Below, piece after piece: positions 5,668-11,619 of a stretch of DNA of 12,267 nt. Source of the DNA: Solirubrobacterales bacterium 70-9 (GTDB lineage: Bacteria > Actinomycetota > Thermoleophilia > Solirubrobacterales > 70-9); the NCBI GenBank assembly GCA_001898095.1, contig MKSH01000044.1, positions 13,485 to 25,751 of the forward strand, written 5' to 3'. The position numbers and the translations under genes are program-made. The notes below the pieces were generated by a model. It was given only the letters and a program-made list of their open reading frames with translations, ran no database searches and was not told the DNA's origin. Positions within the stretch are counted from its first letter, which is position 1. The number at the start of each line of letters is the position of its first letter.

Positions 5668-6665
5668 CGGTCGGTGCGGAGACGGTCGCCCTCGTCGGCC
5701 CCTCGGGGGCGGGGAAGACGACTGTGCTGCGTGCGGTCGCCGGGCTGGCGCGGCCCGGTCGCGGCCGGATCGCTCTCGATGGGCAGCCTTGGTTCGACGC
5801 CGGGACGGGCGTGTCGCTGGCGCCGGAGGAACGCTCGGTCGGCCTCGTCTTCCAGGACTACGCGCTCTTTCCCCACCTCTCGGTGCGCAAGAACGTCGCC
5901 TTCGGCGCGCGCTCGGACCCGGCCCGGGTCGACGAGCTGCTCGAGCGCCTGCAGATCTCGCACCTCGCCCGAGAGAAGCCCACCACCCTCTCCGGTGGCG
6001 AGCGCCAGCGGGTCGCCCTCGCCCGCGCGCTGGCCCGCCGGCCGCGGGTGCTGCTGCTGGACGAGCCGCTGTCGGCCCTCGACGCCCATACCCGAGCGGA
6101 GATCAAGGTCCAGCTGCGCGAACTCCTCGACGACCTGGCCCTGCCGGCGATCTTCATCAGCCATGACTTCCGCGACGCAGTCGCATTGGCCCACCGCGCC
6201 GCGGTGATCGTCGGCGGCAAGATCCGCCAGGTGGGGCCGGTCGAGAGCCTGGCGAGCCGACCCACCGACGCCTTCGTCGCCGCTCTCACCGGCAACAACG
6301 TCCTGCGCTCGATCGCGACGCCCAACGGCGCGGGCTCGACGCTGACGCTGGAGGACGGTCAGCAGCTCCGCGTCCCGGCGCGCGCCGGCGGACCGGTGGG
6401 ACTGGTGATCGCTCCCGGCGACGTGAGGGTGCTCGCCGACCCGCCCGCCGGGGAGCGACCTGCCAATGCCCTCCGTGGGATGGTCACGGGATTGACCCGC
6501 CTCGGCAGCCGGGTGGAAGCGCGGGTCGGGTCGGTGGACGTCGAATGCCGGGCCGAGGAGCCGGCGTCCGCCGCCCTCGCGGCGGGCGGCGAGGCCTGGG
6601 TCCAGCTGCCCGCGGAGGCGATCACCGTGGTCCCGCTGGACGGGGTCGGAGCGGTCGAGCGGTGA
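5607..6665 (+). CDS. modC: Molybdate ABC transporter ATP-binding protein ModC
   Basis: A 352-aa ABC ATPase of ModC length. It has Walker A GPSGAGKTT (31-39), the Q-loop VFQDYALFPHLSV (Gln83), the signature LSGGERQRVALARAL (128-142), Walker B VLLLDEPLSALD and the switch His186 (ISHD). The C-terminal part (about 285-345, ALRGMVTGLTRLGSRVEARVG...AWVQLPAEAITVVPL) is the TOBE-like molybdate-binding regulatory domain of oxyanion importers. The start is GTG 5607, inside the end of modB (61-bp overlap), suggesting translational coupling. The stop overlaps the GTG of a decayed ATPase gene. Unlike the genes before it, modC uses GAG for Glu (16 GAG to 4 GAA). Confidence 0.93.
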   Translation: MALDLDFDLPLPPFTVSAALTVGAETVALVGPSGAGKTTVLRAVAGLARPGRGRIALDGQPWFDAGTGVSLAPEERSVGLVFQDYALFPHLSVRKNVAFGARSDPARVDELLERLQISHLAREKPTTLSGGERQRVALARALARRPRVLLLDEPLSALDAHTRAEIKVQLRELLDDLALPAIFISHDFRDAVALAHRAAVIVGGKIRQVGPVESLASRPTDAFVAALTGNNVLRSIATPNGAGSTLTLEDGQQLRVPARAGGPVGLVIAPGDVRVLADPPAGERPANALRGMVTGLTRLGSRVEARVGSVDVECRAEEPASAALAAGGEAWVQLPAEAITVVPLDGVGAVER

Positions 6666-6975
6666 CCGATCCGGCCCTGGCGGACGACCGGACGCGGCCA
6701 CCGGTGCTGGTGGCCGAGGGGCTCAGGGTGGCGCGTGGCAAGCGGGTCCTGATCCCCACCATCGACCTGCAGCTGGAGCGAGGGGAGGTCGTCGTCCTCT
6801 TGGGCCCGAACGGGGTCGGCAAGTCGACCCTCCTCTCCGTCCTCGGCGGCCTCCTGCCCGTGGCCGCGTGGCGACCTCCCTCCAATTGCCCGCCCTCGCT
6901 CGTCGTTCGGTCCTCGCCAACATGCGCCTGGCGCTCAGCTGGTGGGGCGTGCCGCGCGCCGACCCCGCCCCCCGG
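6662..6975 (+). pseudogene. Decayed second ABC-transporter ATPase
   Basis: A GTG overlapping the modC stop (GTGA, 6662-6665) opens a frame with a good ABC start: VAEGLRVARGKRVLIPTIDL and Walker A GPNGVGKSTLLSVLGGLLP. Around 6860-6868 the homology jumps to another frame (VATSLQLPALARRSVLANMR, then LALSWWGVPRAD), which is the Q-loop segment that normally follows about 25-30 residues later. So a piece including the strand after Walker A is deleted and the frame is broken. Nothing resembling the LSGGE signature, Walker B or the His switch follows before the next gene at 7041. It was probably an oxyanion-type importer ATPase once coupled to modC. The end point is approximate. A sequencing error could explain the frameshift but not the missing second half. 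Confidence 0.8.
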
Positions 6976-7040
6976 CCCGCTACAGGACCCACGGTCGTCC
7001 GCTCTCTCGCCAAGCGGATGGCGCCGTCTAGGCTGCCGCG

Positions 7041-7814
7041 ATGCTCGACGTCCTCCTCGGTGCCGGAATCGCGTTTTGCATCGCCGTTGTCACCACCCCG
7101 GTAGGCGTCTCCGGCGCGGTCTTCCTGATCCCCGTCCAGATCAGCCTGCTGCACACGCCCAGTCCGGCGCTGACGCCGACCAACCTCCTCTACAACCTGA
7201 TCGCGATCCCCGGCGCGCTGCTGCGCTTCCACCGCGAGCGCCGTCTCGTCGGCCCGCTGACGCGGCTCCTGGTCCTCGGCACCCTGCCCGGCGTCGTCGC
7301 CGGCGCGGTGATCCGGGTCGAGCTACTGAGCGGCAGCCAAGCCTTCCTTCTGGTCGTCGCCGTGGTCCTCCTACCGCTCGGCGCCTGGCTCGCCTTCGGC
7401 CGTCCGCCGATCTCGGTGGCCGCGCCCGACCGCGATCGCCGCCGTCAGATCGTGGCCCTCTCGCTGGTGGTCGGCACCGTGGGCGGCATCTACGGGATCG
7501 GCGGCGGTTCGATCCTCGGGCCGATCCTGGTCGGCTTCGGCTCCTCGGTCCTCGAGGTGGCCCCGGCGGCGCTCGCGGCGACGTTCCTCACCTCGATCGC
7601 GGGCGTGCTCACCTACGTCGTCCTCAGCCTCGGCGCCAGCGGTGACATCGCCCCCGATTGGGCGATCGGCATCGGCATGGGACTTGGCGGACTTGCGGGG
7701 GCGAACCTCGGGGTGAGTCTCCAGCACCGACTTCCGGAGAGGACCTTGAGGCGCGCGCTCGGACTGCTCGCGCTGGCACTCGGCCTGCACTACATCTTGC
7801 AGTTCATCGCCTGA
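7041..7814 (+). CDS. TSUP (TauE/SafE) family membrane protein
   Basis: A 257-aa integral membrane protein of the TSUP family, whose members move sulfite, sulfonates, sulfoacetate or similar small anions, or have no known substrate. The two-fold pseudo-repeat is visible: TPVGVSGAVFLIPVQISLL with TPTNLLYNLIAIPGALLRF in the first half, and GGIYGIGGGSILGPIL with AATFLTSIAGVLTYVVL in the second. About eight hydrophobic segments are seen. The start is ATG 7041; the ribosome site is weak. It follows the decayed ATPase after about 65 bp and ends in an 11-bp convergent overlap with the next minus-strand gene. The substrate is unknown; its place after mod genes hints at oxyanion export but does not show it. 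Confidence 0.9.
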   Translation: MLDVLLGAGIAFCIAVVTTPVGVSGAVFLIPVQISLLHTPSPALTPTNLLYNLIAIPGALLRFHRERRLVGPLTRLLVLGTLPGVVAGAVIRVELLSGSQAFLLVVAVVLLPLGAWLAFGRPPISVAAPDRDRRRQIVALSLVVGTVGGIYGIGGGSILGPILVGFGSSVLEVAPAALAATFLTSIAGVLTYVVLSLGASGDIAPDWAIGIGMGLGGLAGANLGVSLQHRLPERTLRRALGLLALALGLHYILQFIA

Positions 7815-8124
7815 CCGGTGTCACCTCGGCGGGTTGCGCCCGCCGCACCTGCTCCTGGAAGAGGGAGAGCGGTTCGCAGAGTTGTGGGCGCAGGTGGCGC
7901 AGCGTCGCCAGCACCTCGCGCGCCGTCTGGTCCGGCAACGCTCGGTAGCCGACGTGGCGCCGATAGCGGAAGGGCGTCGCGTGGACCAGCTCCTCGAGGT
8001 GCAGGTCGGGATCGATCTCCTCCAGCCCGGTGATCCGGAAGCGGCTGCGCAGGCGCGCCACCGCTGCCCCTTTTTGGCAGCCGCGCGGGTCCGACGCAGT
8101 CCGGGTGATCACCACCGCCGGCAC
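7804..8124 (-). CDS. Uncharacterised 106-aa protein
   Basis: A 106-aa frame with codon use typical of this genome (CGC/CTG/GAG, third position mostly G or C). I do not recognise a family. The sequence is Arg- and Glu-rich and probably soluble, with a central ITGLEEIDPDLHLEELVHAT stretch and a C-terminal helix-like REVLATLRHLRPQLCEPLSL. The start is GTG 8122-8124, directly after the HAD stop (TGAGGTG), so it may be translated by coupling. A CAAAAAGGGG run between GCTGCC and GGCAGC arms (8063-8081) lies near its beginning and could be a slippage site or simply chance. It may be a genuine small gene or a remnant; there is none of the C-terminal HAD motif set in it. Confidence 0.5.
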   Translation of the reverse strand: MPAVVITRTASDPRGCQKGAAVARLRSRFRITGLEEIDPDLHLEELVHATPFRYRRHVGYRALPDQTAREVLATLRHLRPQLCEPLSLFQEQVRRAQPAEVTPVRR

Positions 8125-8125
8125 C

Positions 8126-8410
8126 TCAGACCTCCACCGGCAGGCGCTCGGCGACGCACCTCAGCGTCAGGTGCAGCCGCGTGGCGAGCGCCGCCGCCTC
8201 CGGCCCCGGCAGCCCCGCCCGCTGCAGATACGCGGCGAGCCGCCGGCGACCCCCGGTGATCGCCAGCAGCTCACCGTAGACCTTCTCGTCCCAACGGTAA
8301 GGGAGGCCGGCTCTCTCGAAGGCACGGTTGAACGCGACGCGGTGGCCGTCGCGCTCGCTGTCGACCAAGGTCCCGTCGACGTCGAATACCGCCGCCCACC
8401 CAGAGCTCAT
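8126..8410 (-). pseudogene. Truncated CbbY-like HAD phosphatase
   Basis: A 94-aa frame with a classic HAD start: AAVFDVDGTLVDSERDGHRV, with nucleophile Asp10 and acid/base Asp12. The CbbY-type cap helix follows (AFNRAFERAGLPYRWDEKVYGELLAITGGRRRLAAYL). CbbY removes the RuBisCO inhibitor xylulose-1,5-bisphosphate and is usually about 220-250 aa. Here the frame ends in the cap (RLHLTLRCVAERLPVEV, stop 8126-8128). Motifs II, III and IV (Thr/Ser, Lys, EDS) are absent and not visible downstream in any frame I checked. It therefore cannot be a working HAD phosphatase and is called a pseudogene. ATG 8408-8410 was chosen; GTG 8420-8422 is an alternative. Its position next to cbbR supports a CBB origin. 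Confidence 0.7.
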
Positions 8411-8476
8411 GTGCGCAATCACACCAACCCCGGAGCGCCGAATCCATCGCTCTTTCGGGAGCTTCCTTAGAGGGGT

Positions 8477-8493
8477 GCCTATGCGGGATAGGC
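8477..8493. repeat. Small inverted repeat at the left end of the hairpin array
   Basis: GCCTAT, five-base loop GCGGG, then ATAGGC: perfect 6-bp arms. It is the first of at least seven inverted repeats in the 683-bp gap between the CbbY-like remnant and cbbR. Confidence 0.6.
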
Positions 8494-8523
8494 GTGGGAC
8501 GGGCGGCTGGGAGGGGACGGGGT

Positions 8524-8589
8524 AAGGGACGCGGCCCTCTCGTAGGCGGTCCGGGCAGGTTGTGACCGCCTACGAGAGGGCCGTCCCTT
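8524..8589. repeat. Large bulged inverted repeat (26-bp arms)
   Basis: The left arm 8524-8551 and right arm 8564-8589 pair over 26 bp: 7 outer pairs, a 2-nt bulge (8531-8532) in the left arm, then 19 perfect inner pairs. The loop is CGGGCAGGTTGT. No T run follows on either strand, so it does not look like an ordinary intrinsic terminator. The stem tip contains TCTCGTAGGCG, similar to TCTCGTGGCG in the repeat at 8925-8990. Confidence 0.9.
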
Positions 8590-8605
8590 GGGGAGAGGGA
8601 GTCAG

Positions 8606-8697
8606 GTGCGGGTTCCGTGCGGGTCTCGCGAGGAGGTGTGCGGGAGATCCGCGGAAGGCGTCACAGGGACGTGGCGATCTCCGGGAAGCCGTGCGGA
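8606..8697 (+). repeat. Four GTGCGG direct repeats
   Basis: GTGCGGGT at 8606-8613 and 8617-8624, GTGCGGG at 8638-8644 and GTGCGGA at 8691-8697. The start-to-start distances are 11, 21 and 53 bp, all near whole turns of the helix. They fill the only part of the gap between the first large inverted repeat and the next. The motif is short and GC-rich, so chance cannot be excluded. Confidence 0.4.
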
Positions 8698-8710
8698 ACT
8701 CCACGTCCCT
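8665..8710. repeat. Inverted repeat with 10-bp arms and long loop
   Basis: AGGGACGTGG at 8665-8674 pairs perfectly with CCACGTCCCT at 8701-8710 around a 26-nt loop. An alternative shorter pairing, GGAGATC (8643-8649) with GATCTCC (8676-8682), would compete with it. Confidence 0.65.
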
Positions 8711-8728
8711 CGAGGGGCTCGCCACGCG

Positions 8729-8770
8729 CTGCGTGGATCGACCGTGCCCTGGCAGGGTCGATCCACGCAG
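8729..8770. repeat. Perfect inverted repeat with 15-bp arms
   Basis: CTGCGTGGATCGACC (8729-8743) and its exact complement (8756-8770) flank a 12-nt loop that is itself partly self-complementary (TGCC CT GGCA). The left arm can also pair with CCACGC at 8722-8727 (stem CCACGC-GCT-GCGTGG), so two mutually exclusive folds exist. Confidence 0.85.
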
Positions 8771-8771
8771 G

Positions 8772-8805
8772 GTGAATTTTCCACGCCATACGGTGGAAAA
8801 CTCAC
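8772..8805. repeat. AT-containing inverted repeat (13-bp arms, one mismatch)
   Basis: GTGAATTTTCCAC (8772-8784) and GTGGAAAACTCAC (8793-8805) pair with a single mismatch around the loop GCCATACG. It lies only 1 bp after the previous repeat. The A/T tracts are inside the stem rather than after it, so this is not a typical terminator. Confidence 0.8.
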
Positions 8806-8840
8806 TCAGCGACCCGGTCCCGGACGCGTTGTCGACTTAT

Positions 8841-8858
8841 TGGCCCCTATAAGGGCCA
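8841..8858. repeat. Short inverted repeat nested in a wider GCGACC/GGTCGC pair
   Basis: TGGCCC (8841-8846), loop CTATAA, GGGCCA (8853-8858). Outside it, GCGACC (8809-8814) and GGTCGC (8866-8871) can close a larger structure. CTTAT/ATAAG (8836-8840, 8849-8853) offers an alternative pairing. Confidence 0.55.
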
Positions 8859-8924
8859 CAAACTCGGTCGCGGATCGCGCGCCCCCGCACCTGTGCCGGA
8901 CCCTGCGCAGTTCCCCCGAAAGCC

Positions 8925-8990
8925 TCCCGTCCTGGGCGTCTCGTGGCGGCCACAGCCTGCCCGGGTCGCCACGAGACGCCCAGGACGGGA
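8925..8990. repeat. Perfect inverted repeat with 24-bp arms
   Basis: 8925-8948 and 8967-8990 are exact reverse complements over 24 bp, with an 18-nt loop. The loop contains CCTGCCCG (8956-8963), the exact complement of CGGGCAGG in the loop of the 8524-8589 repeat. It is about 100 bp upstream of cbbR. Such a perfect long arm would mutate away without recent origin, gene conversion or selection. Confidence 0.9.
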
Positions 8991-9072
8991 TCGTCCCCGG
9001 CCGCAGGCGCCTCGAAGTGCGTCGTTCCGGCCTTCGGCCCTCAACAAAACTCCCCCGCGAAAAGCCAATGCG

Positions 9073-9102
9073 TATAGGCTGACCCTTAGGTATATGGCTA
9101 TA
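9073..9102. promoter_or_regulatory. Possible cbbR promoter/autoregulatory site
   Basis: An AT-rich island directly at the cbbR start, with TATAGGCT (9073-9080) and, overlapping the first codons, GGCTATA (9096-9102), which form a loose dyad (TATAG/CTATA). It could supply a -10 element and the T-N11-A type half-sites that LysR regulators bind. It is suggestive only: no good -35 or Shine-Dalgarno was found. Confidence 0.3.
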
Positions 9103-10005
9103 ACTCTCACCCAGCTGACCTCGTTCCTGGCCGTCGTCCGCGGGGGGTCGGTCACGGCCGCGGCGGACGAGTTGATCGTCACGCAGCCGTCGGTCTCGTC
9201 GGCGATCTCGGCGCTCAGCAAGGAGCTCGGATGCGACCTGTTCGAACGGGTGGGGCGGGGGATCGAGTTGACCGAGGCGGGGGCCGCCTTCGTGCCTTAT
9301 GCGGAAGACGTGGTCGGGCTGCTCGACCGCGGCAGGCAGGCGGTGAAGGAGGTCGCGGCTGCCTCGGTGCGCCGGCTGCAGATCGCCGCGGTCACCACCG
9401 CCGCCGAGTCGTTCGTCCCCGGATTGATGCGGAGCTTTGCCGAGGCGCACCCGGAGACCGAATTGACGCTGGTGGTCGGCAACTACAAGGACGTGGTCAC
9501 CCGGGTGCTGACCCACCGCGACGACGTGGCGATCTCCGGCCGGCCGCCCGACGACGAGCGCCTGCTCGCCGAGCCGATCATGACCAACGAGATCGTCTGC
9601 ATCGCCTCTCCCGACGATCCGCTGGTCGGCAAGAAGGCAGTGGCCGCGGCCGAGCTCGGCGAGCGCCCCTGGCTGCTGCGCGAGAAGGGCTCCGGCACGC
9701 GGGCGCTGAACGAACGCTTCCTCGCCGAGCGGGAGCTCACCCCGCCGACGCTGACGCTCGGCTCCAACGGCGCGATCAAGCAGGCGGCGCGGGTCGGCGT
9801 CGGCGTCTCGCTGCTGTCGCGCGCCGCGGTCGAGACCGAGCTCGAGTCCGGCCTCCTCGGCGAGATCAAGCTCAGCGACGGGCCGCAGTCGCGCCCCTGG
9901 TTCGTGCTGCGCTCGGCGGTCGGGCCTACGCGGCCGGCGGTGGAGTCGTTTGCGGAGTTCGTGACTCGGTCGAGCCGCCCAGGGCGATCGCGGCGCGCCC
10001 GGTGA
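9094..10005 (+). CDS. cbbR: LysR-family regulator, CbbR type
   Basis: A 303-aa LysR-type regulator of normal length. An N-terminal winged helix-turn-helix (about 1-60) reads LTQLTSFLAVVRGGSVTAAA, ...QPSVSSAISALSKELGCDLFER, and then GIELTEAG. The effector domain follows, with DDVAISGRPP, RPWLLREKGSGTR and LGSNGAIKQAARVGVGVSLLSRAAVETEL, ending in RPWFVLRS; this C-terminal set is characteristic of CbbR proteins that control Calvin-cycle operons in response to metabolites such as RuBP or NADPH. ATG 9094 was chosen because the HTH begins right after it; the frame open further upstream runs through a palindrome and has no homology. The gene is convergent with prk, its 3' end overlapping it by 80 bp. 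CbbR identity is inferred from residue pattern plus the adjacent prk and fba. Confidence 0.87.
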   Translation: MAITLTQLTSFLAVVRGGSVTAAADELIVTQPSVSSAISALSKELGCDLFERVGRGIELTEAGAAFVPYAEDVVGLLDRGRQAVKEVAAASVRRLQIAAVTTAAESFVPGLMRSFAEAHPETELTLVVGNYKDVVTRVLTHRDDVAISGRPPDDERLLAEPIMTNEIVCIASPDDPLVGKKAVAAAELGERPWLLREKGSGTRALNERFLAERELTPPTLTLGSNGAIKQAARVGVGVSLLSRAAVETELESGLLGEIKLSDGPQSRPWFVLRSAVGPTRPAVESFAEFVTRSSRPGRSRRAR

Positions 10006-10867
10006 CCGCCTGGTAGAGGACCAGGAGCTGGGCGATCGCCAGGGTCTCTGAGCGGTGCAGGCTGGTGCCGATCGTGAACTCGCCGAGGCGCTGGGTGCGC
10101 AGGTGGTTGGCGAACTCCATCCGCTCCCAGATCACCTCCTGGATCGCTTCGCTGTGCTCGGTGCTGATCGTGCCGCGCACGCCGAGCACCAGGTCGTCGC
10201 CCTCCTGCTCCATCGTGATCGCCCCCGGCCGCTCCTCCAGCACCGCTGAGAGGTCCGGGTGGATCAGCCGCGGCCGCAGCCACAGCTTCACGTCGAGGTG
10301 CTCGTCGTCGCGGTCGCCGGGGGCGAAGGTGACGACGATGTCGGCGTAGCGGCGCTGCGGCCGCACGTAGCGCTCGGCGTCGCTCTCGCGCCGGTCGAGC
10401 TCCTCCAGCACCCCGTCGGTCGTGTACCCGCGCCGCGAGCAGTCGCGCTGCACCTTCCAGCGCCGCCGCAGCTCCTCCGGCGGGTCGAGGAATACGCGCA
10501 CGTCGAAGGCGTCGCGCATCCCCGCGGTGTGGAAGCCGAGCATCCCCTCGACGATCGTGAAGTCGGTCGGCCGCACGTACTCGCTCGCCTCGAAGGTCCC
10601 GCCCTGGTGTCGGTAGACCGGCTTCAAGACCGGTTCGCGGGAGCGCAGGTGGAGCAGGTGCTGCTCGAAGACGTCGAGGTGGTTCGCCTCCGGGTCGAGC
10701 GGCGTCACCCCGAGCTCGGCCCGCTGCTCGCGGTCGAAGCGCTGGTAGTCGTCGCCGGCGATGTGGGTCGCCTGGACCTCGCCGAGGATGCGGACCAGGC
10801 CGCGGGTCAGGGTGGTCTTCCCCGACCCCGAGTCGCCGACTATCCCGAGCAGCAGCGGACGGGGCAT
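9926..10867 (-). CDS. prk: Phosphoribulokinase
   Basis: A 313-aa kinase that phosphorylates ribulose-5-phosphate to RuBP, the CO2 acceptor of RuBisCO. The P-loop GIVGDSGSGKTTL (residues 8-20) and the PRK-specific run GDDYQRFDREQRAELGVTPL with DPEANHLD follow the family pattern (DDYH..DR..R...GVTALDP.AN..D). Next come KPVYRHQGGTFE, VEGMLGF (Walker B-like) and WKVQRDCSRRGYT, as in cyanobacterial/plant-type PRK rather than uridine kinase. The C-terminal ~110 residues are less conserved, ending in a Pro/Thr-rich tail within the overlap with cbbR. The ATG shares one base with the comB stop (TGATG), so translation is coupled. The redox cysteines of plant PRK are not evident. Confidence 0.92.
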   Translation of the reverse strand: MPRPLLLGIVGDSGSGKTTLTRGLVRILGEVQATHIAGDDYQRFDREQRAELGVTPLDPEANHLDVFEQHLLHLRSREPVLKPVYRHQGGTFEASEYVRPTDFTIVEGMLGFHTAGMRDAFDVRVFLDPPEELRRRWKVQRDCSRRGYTTDGVLEELDRRESDAERYVRPQRRYADIVVTFAPGDRDDEHLDVKLWLRPRLIHPDLSAVLEERPGAITMEQEGDDLVLGVRGTISTEHSEAIQEVIWERMEFANHLRTQRLGEFTIGTSLHRSETLAIAQLLVLYQAVTGRAAIALGGSTESRTPQTTPPPAA

Positions 10868-11619
10868 CAGGCGCTGACCGTACCGCGATCGGAGGCGCCG
10901 AGCGCCGGGGCGAGGCCGTCCGCCCCGGCGGCGACGATCGCGACTCCGACCTGCGTCCCGACCACGGTCGGCACACAGTCGAGCCGCGACACCGTCGCGC
11001 AGTGGGCGATGTCGGCCTCCAGGCGGGCGCCGCGGAGGATCGCCGCGTCGGCGCTCGCGGCGAGAGCTTCGACCGGCGTCGGGTAGGCGCGCGCCACCGC
11101 CTCGCAGATCAGCGCCGCGTCGGAGCGCGGCCCCGGCAGCACCGCGCTGATCAGCCCGGCGACGTAGGCGTCCTCCAGCGCCGGCGCCCCGTCGGTCCCC
11201 GAGCAGATCAGCTGCAGGTCGAGCCGCGTCCAGTCCTCGCGACCGCGCAGGGCGGTGAGGACCGCGCTCAGGTTCAGCAGGCAGCCGAGGATCACCTGGT
11301 CGGAGACCGCCGCCGCGGCGACGATCGCGGGCGCCCCGTTGGTGGTCGCCAGGATCAGGTCCTCGCCCCGCCGCACCGCCGCCTCGCGCGGTGAGTTGCC
11401 CTGGTCGAAGCCGTCCGGCATCACGCAGTGGCGCTCCCCCGCCAGCACCCGCTCCTCGCCGCGCAGGGAGCGCGCCCGCTCGATCGACTCGGCGCAGAGC
11501 ACCCGCCGGTAGCCCGCCGCGAGCGCCTCGGTCGCGGTCGAGGTCGCCCGCAGCACGTCGATCACGATCGCGACCCGGGCGGGCCGGATCTCCGGCCGGG
11601 AGAAGGCGACGTCGATCAT
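10867..11619 (-). CDS. comB: ComB family (2-phosphosulfolactate phosphatase-like) protein
   Basis: A 250-aa protein of the ComB family. The type enzyme removes phosphate from 2-phosphosulfolactate in coenzyme M or sulfolactate synthesis. Family marks are [20 protein letters not shown] (19-38), the Asn-containing [19 protein letters not shown] and the late [17 protein letters not shown] block. ATG 11617-11619 overlaps the fba stop by 4 bp (ATGA) and gives the standard N-terminus; the longer frame from 11679 would begin inside fba. Lying between fba and prk, it is certainly in the CBB operon. No other sulfolactate or coenzyme M gene is in view, so its real substrate here may be a sugar or acid phosphate; that is inference. 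Confidence 0.88.
   Translation of the reverse strand: MIDVAFSRPEIRPARVAIVIDVLRATSTATEALAAGYRRVLCAESIERARSLRGEERVLAGERHCVMPDGFDQGNSPREAAVRRGEDLILATTNGAPAIVAAAAVSDQVILGCLLNLSAVLTALRGREDWTRLDLQLICSGTDGAPALEDAYVAGLISAVLPGPRSDAALICEAVARAYPTPVEALAASADAAILRGARLEADIAHCATVSRLDCVPTVVGTQVGVAIVAAGADGLAPALGASDRGTVSA

Noticed and set aside
5589..6701. 370-aa minus-strand frame over modC
   Set aside because: Antisense to an unmistakable ABC ATPase; the translation is low-complexity Arg/Asp/Gly.
7804..8124. The 106-aa frame as the missing C-terminal half of the CbbY-like HAD
   Set aside because: It contains no HAD motif III lysine or motif IV EDS-type sequence and is too short to complete the fold.
8524..8990. 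Hairpins as ordinary Rho-independent terminators or integron attC sites
   Set aside because: No T run follows any stem on either strand, and the region is at gene 5' ends; the AAC/GTT core boxes expected of attC are absent from the largest repeats.
8562..9082. Small frames inside the hairpin array
   Set aside because: Frames on both strands overlap the palindromes, mirror each other and show no domain or ribosome-site support.
8893..9093. Extension of cbbR upstream to 8893
   Set aside because: It would translate straight through the 24-bp-arm palindrome and adds no LysR-like sequence; the HTH begins right after ATG 9094.
9483..10976. 497-aa minus-strand frame covering prk and part of cbbR
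   Set aside because: Out of frame with PRK and antisense to CbbR; no domain pattern.
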